From the NCBI GenBank assembly GCA_009881125.1, contig WXFH01000205.1:1-5950 (forward strand): 5,950 bases of DNA, in the 5' to 3' direction. Shown here one piece after another: positions 5,881 to 5,950 of this stretch. How positions within the stretch are numbered: the first letter of the stretch is position 1; every line of letters starts with the position of its first letter. The notes below the pieces were generated by a model. That model was given only the letters and a program-made list of their open reading frames with translations. It did no database searches and was not told the DNA's origin. Both the position numbers and the translations under genes were made by a program. The DNA comes from Acidaminobacter sp. (GTDB lineage Bacteria > Bacillota_A > Clostridia > Peptostreptococcales > Acidaminobacteraceae).

Positions 5881-5940
5881 CTGTGAAGCAGGCGCCGCAA
5901 GGAAAGTCATGCCCATACGACCCCAGCGCCCGCTTCACAG
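5881..5940. repeat. 15-bp inverted repeat with a 30-nt loop
   Basis: CTGTGAAGCAGGCGC (5881-5895) pairs with GCGCCCGCTTCACAG (5926-5940) with one mismatch. On the minus strand it is followed by CTTTTAATTG, a weak T tract, so it may be a second terminator in tandem with the one at 5802-5867. It could also be part of a structured RNA or an intergenic repeat family. No protein reading frame with a ribosome-binding site covers it. Confidence 0.65.
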
Positions 5941-5950
5941 TCTCATTACT

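Noticed and set aside
5579..5938. Minus-strand reading frame of 119 residues containing four 8-residue repeats (V-R-V-T-x-x-x-P type)
   Set aside because: The repeats only reflect the 24-bp DNA array, whose length is divisible by three. The start is a GTG without a ribosome-binding site, the frame runs through two strong hairpins, and no protein family is recognisable.

Overview
The window suggests a Bacillota (Firmicutes) genome, probably an amino-acid-fermenting clostridial relative. The base composition is moderate. Shine-Dalgarno sequences are strong (AAGGGAGG, GAGGGG, GGAGGA) and intrinsic terminators are well formed. The product set is typical of that group: an OmpR-type regulator, a dCache sensor kinase, a YjiH/GATE-domain permease and a HutG-type ureohydrolase. 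The taxonomy is an inference from style, not from a marker gene.

Layout. Positions 1-93 are a non-coding edge with three AATGTAAAA-type repeats. An OmpR-family response regulator lies on the minus strand (94-792). A 166-bp divergent intergenic region follows. It holds a perfect 11-bp tandem direct repeat (834-855), a near-consensus CodY-like box (874-888) and a possible promoter. A YjiH-family membrane protein is read rightward (959-2278) and is followed by a terminator-like hairpin (2381-2424). A sensor histidine kinase is read rightward (2463-4382). A long bidirectional terminator (4398-4476) separates it from a convergent formimidoylglutamase/arginase-family gene on the minus strand (4476-5507). 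The last 443 bp contain no credible gene. They hold the possible promoter of the ureohydrolase, a 24-bp tandem repeat array (5630-5725), a small GC-rich hairpin and two long hairpins.

How the parts may work together (inference). The response regulator and the kinase are on opposite strands on either side of the permease and probably form one two-component system that controls it. The permease may bring in an amino acid or nitrogen-rich metabolite that is then degraded through N-formimino-L-glutamate. The 8-mer TTGGTGAC occurs twice in the operator-like repeat between the regulator and permease genes. It occurs three more times in the array upstream of the ureohydrolase. This could mean that one regulator controls both loci. 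The competing explanation is that the edge arrays are remnants of transposon ends. No transposase, phage, CRISPR or defence gene is visible.
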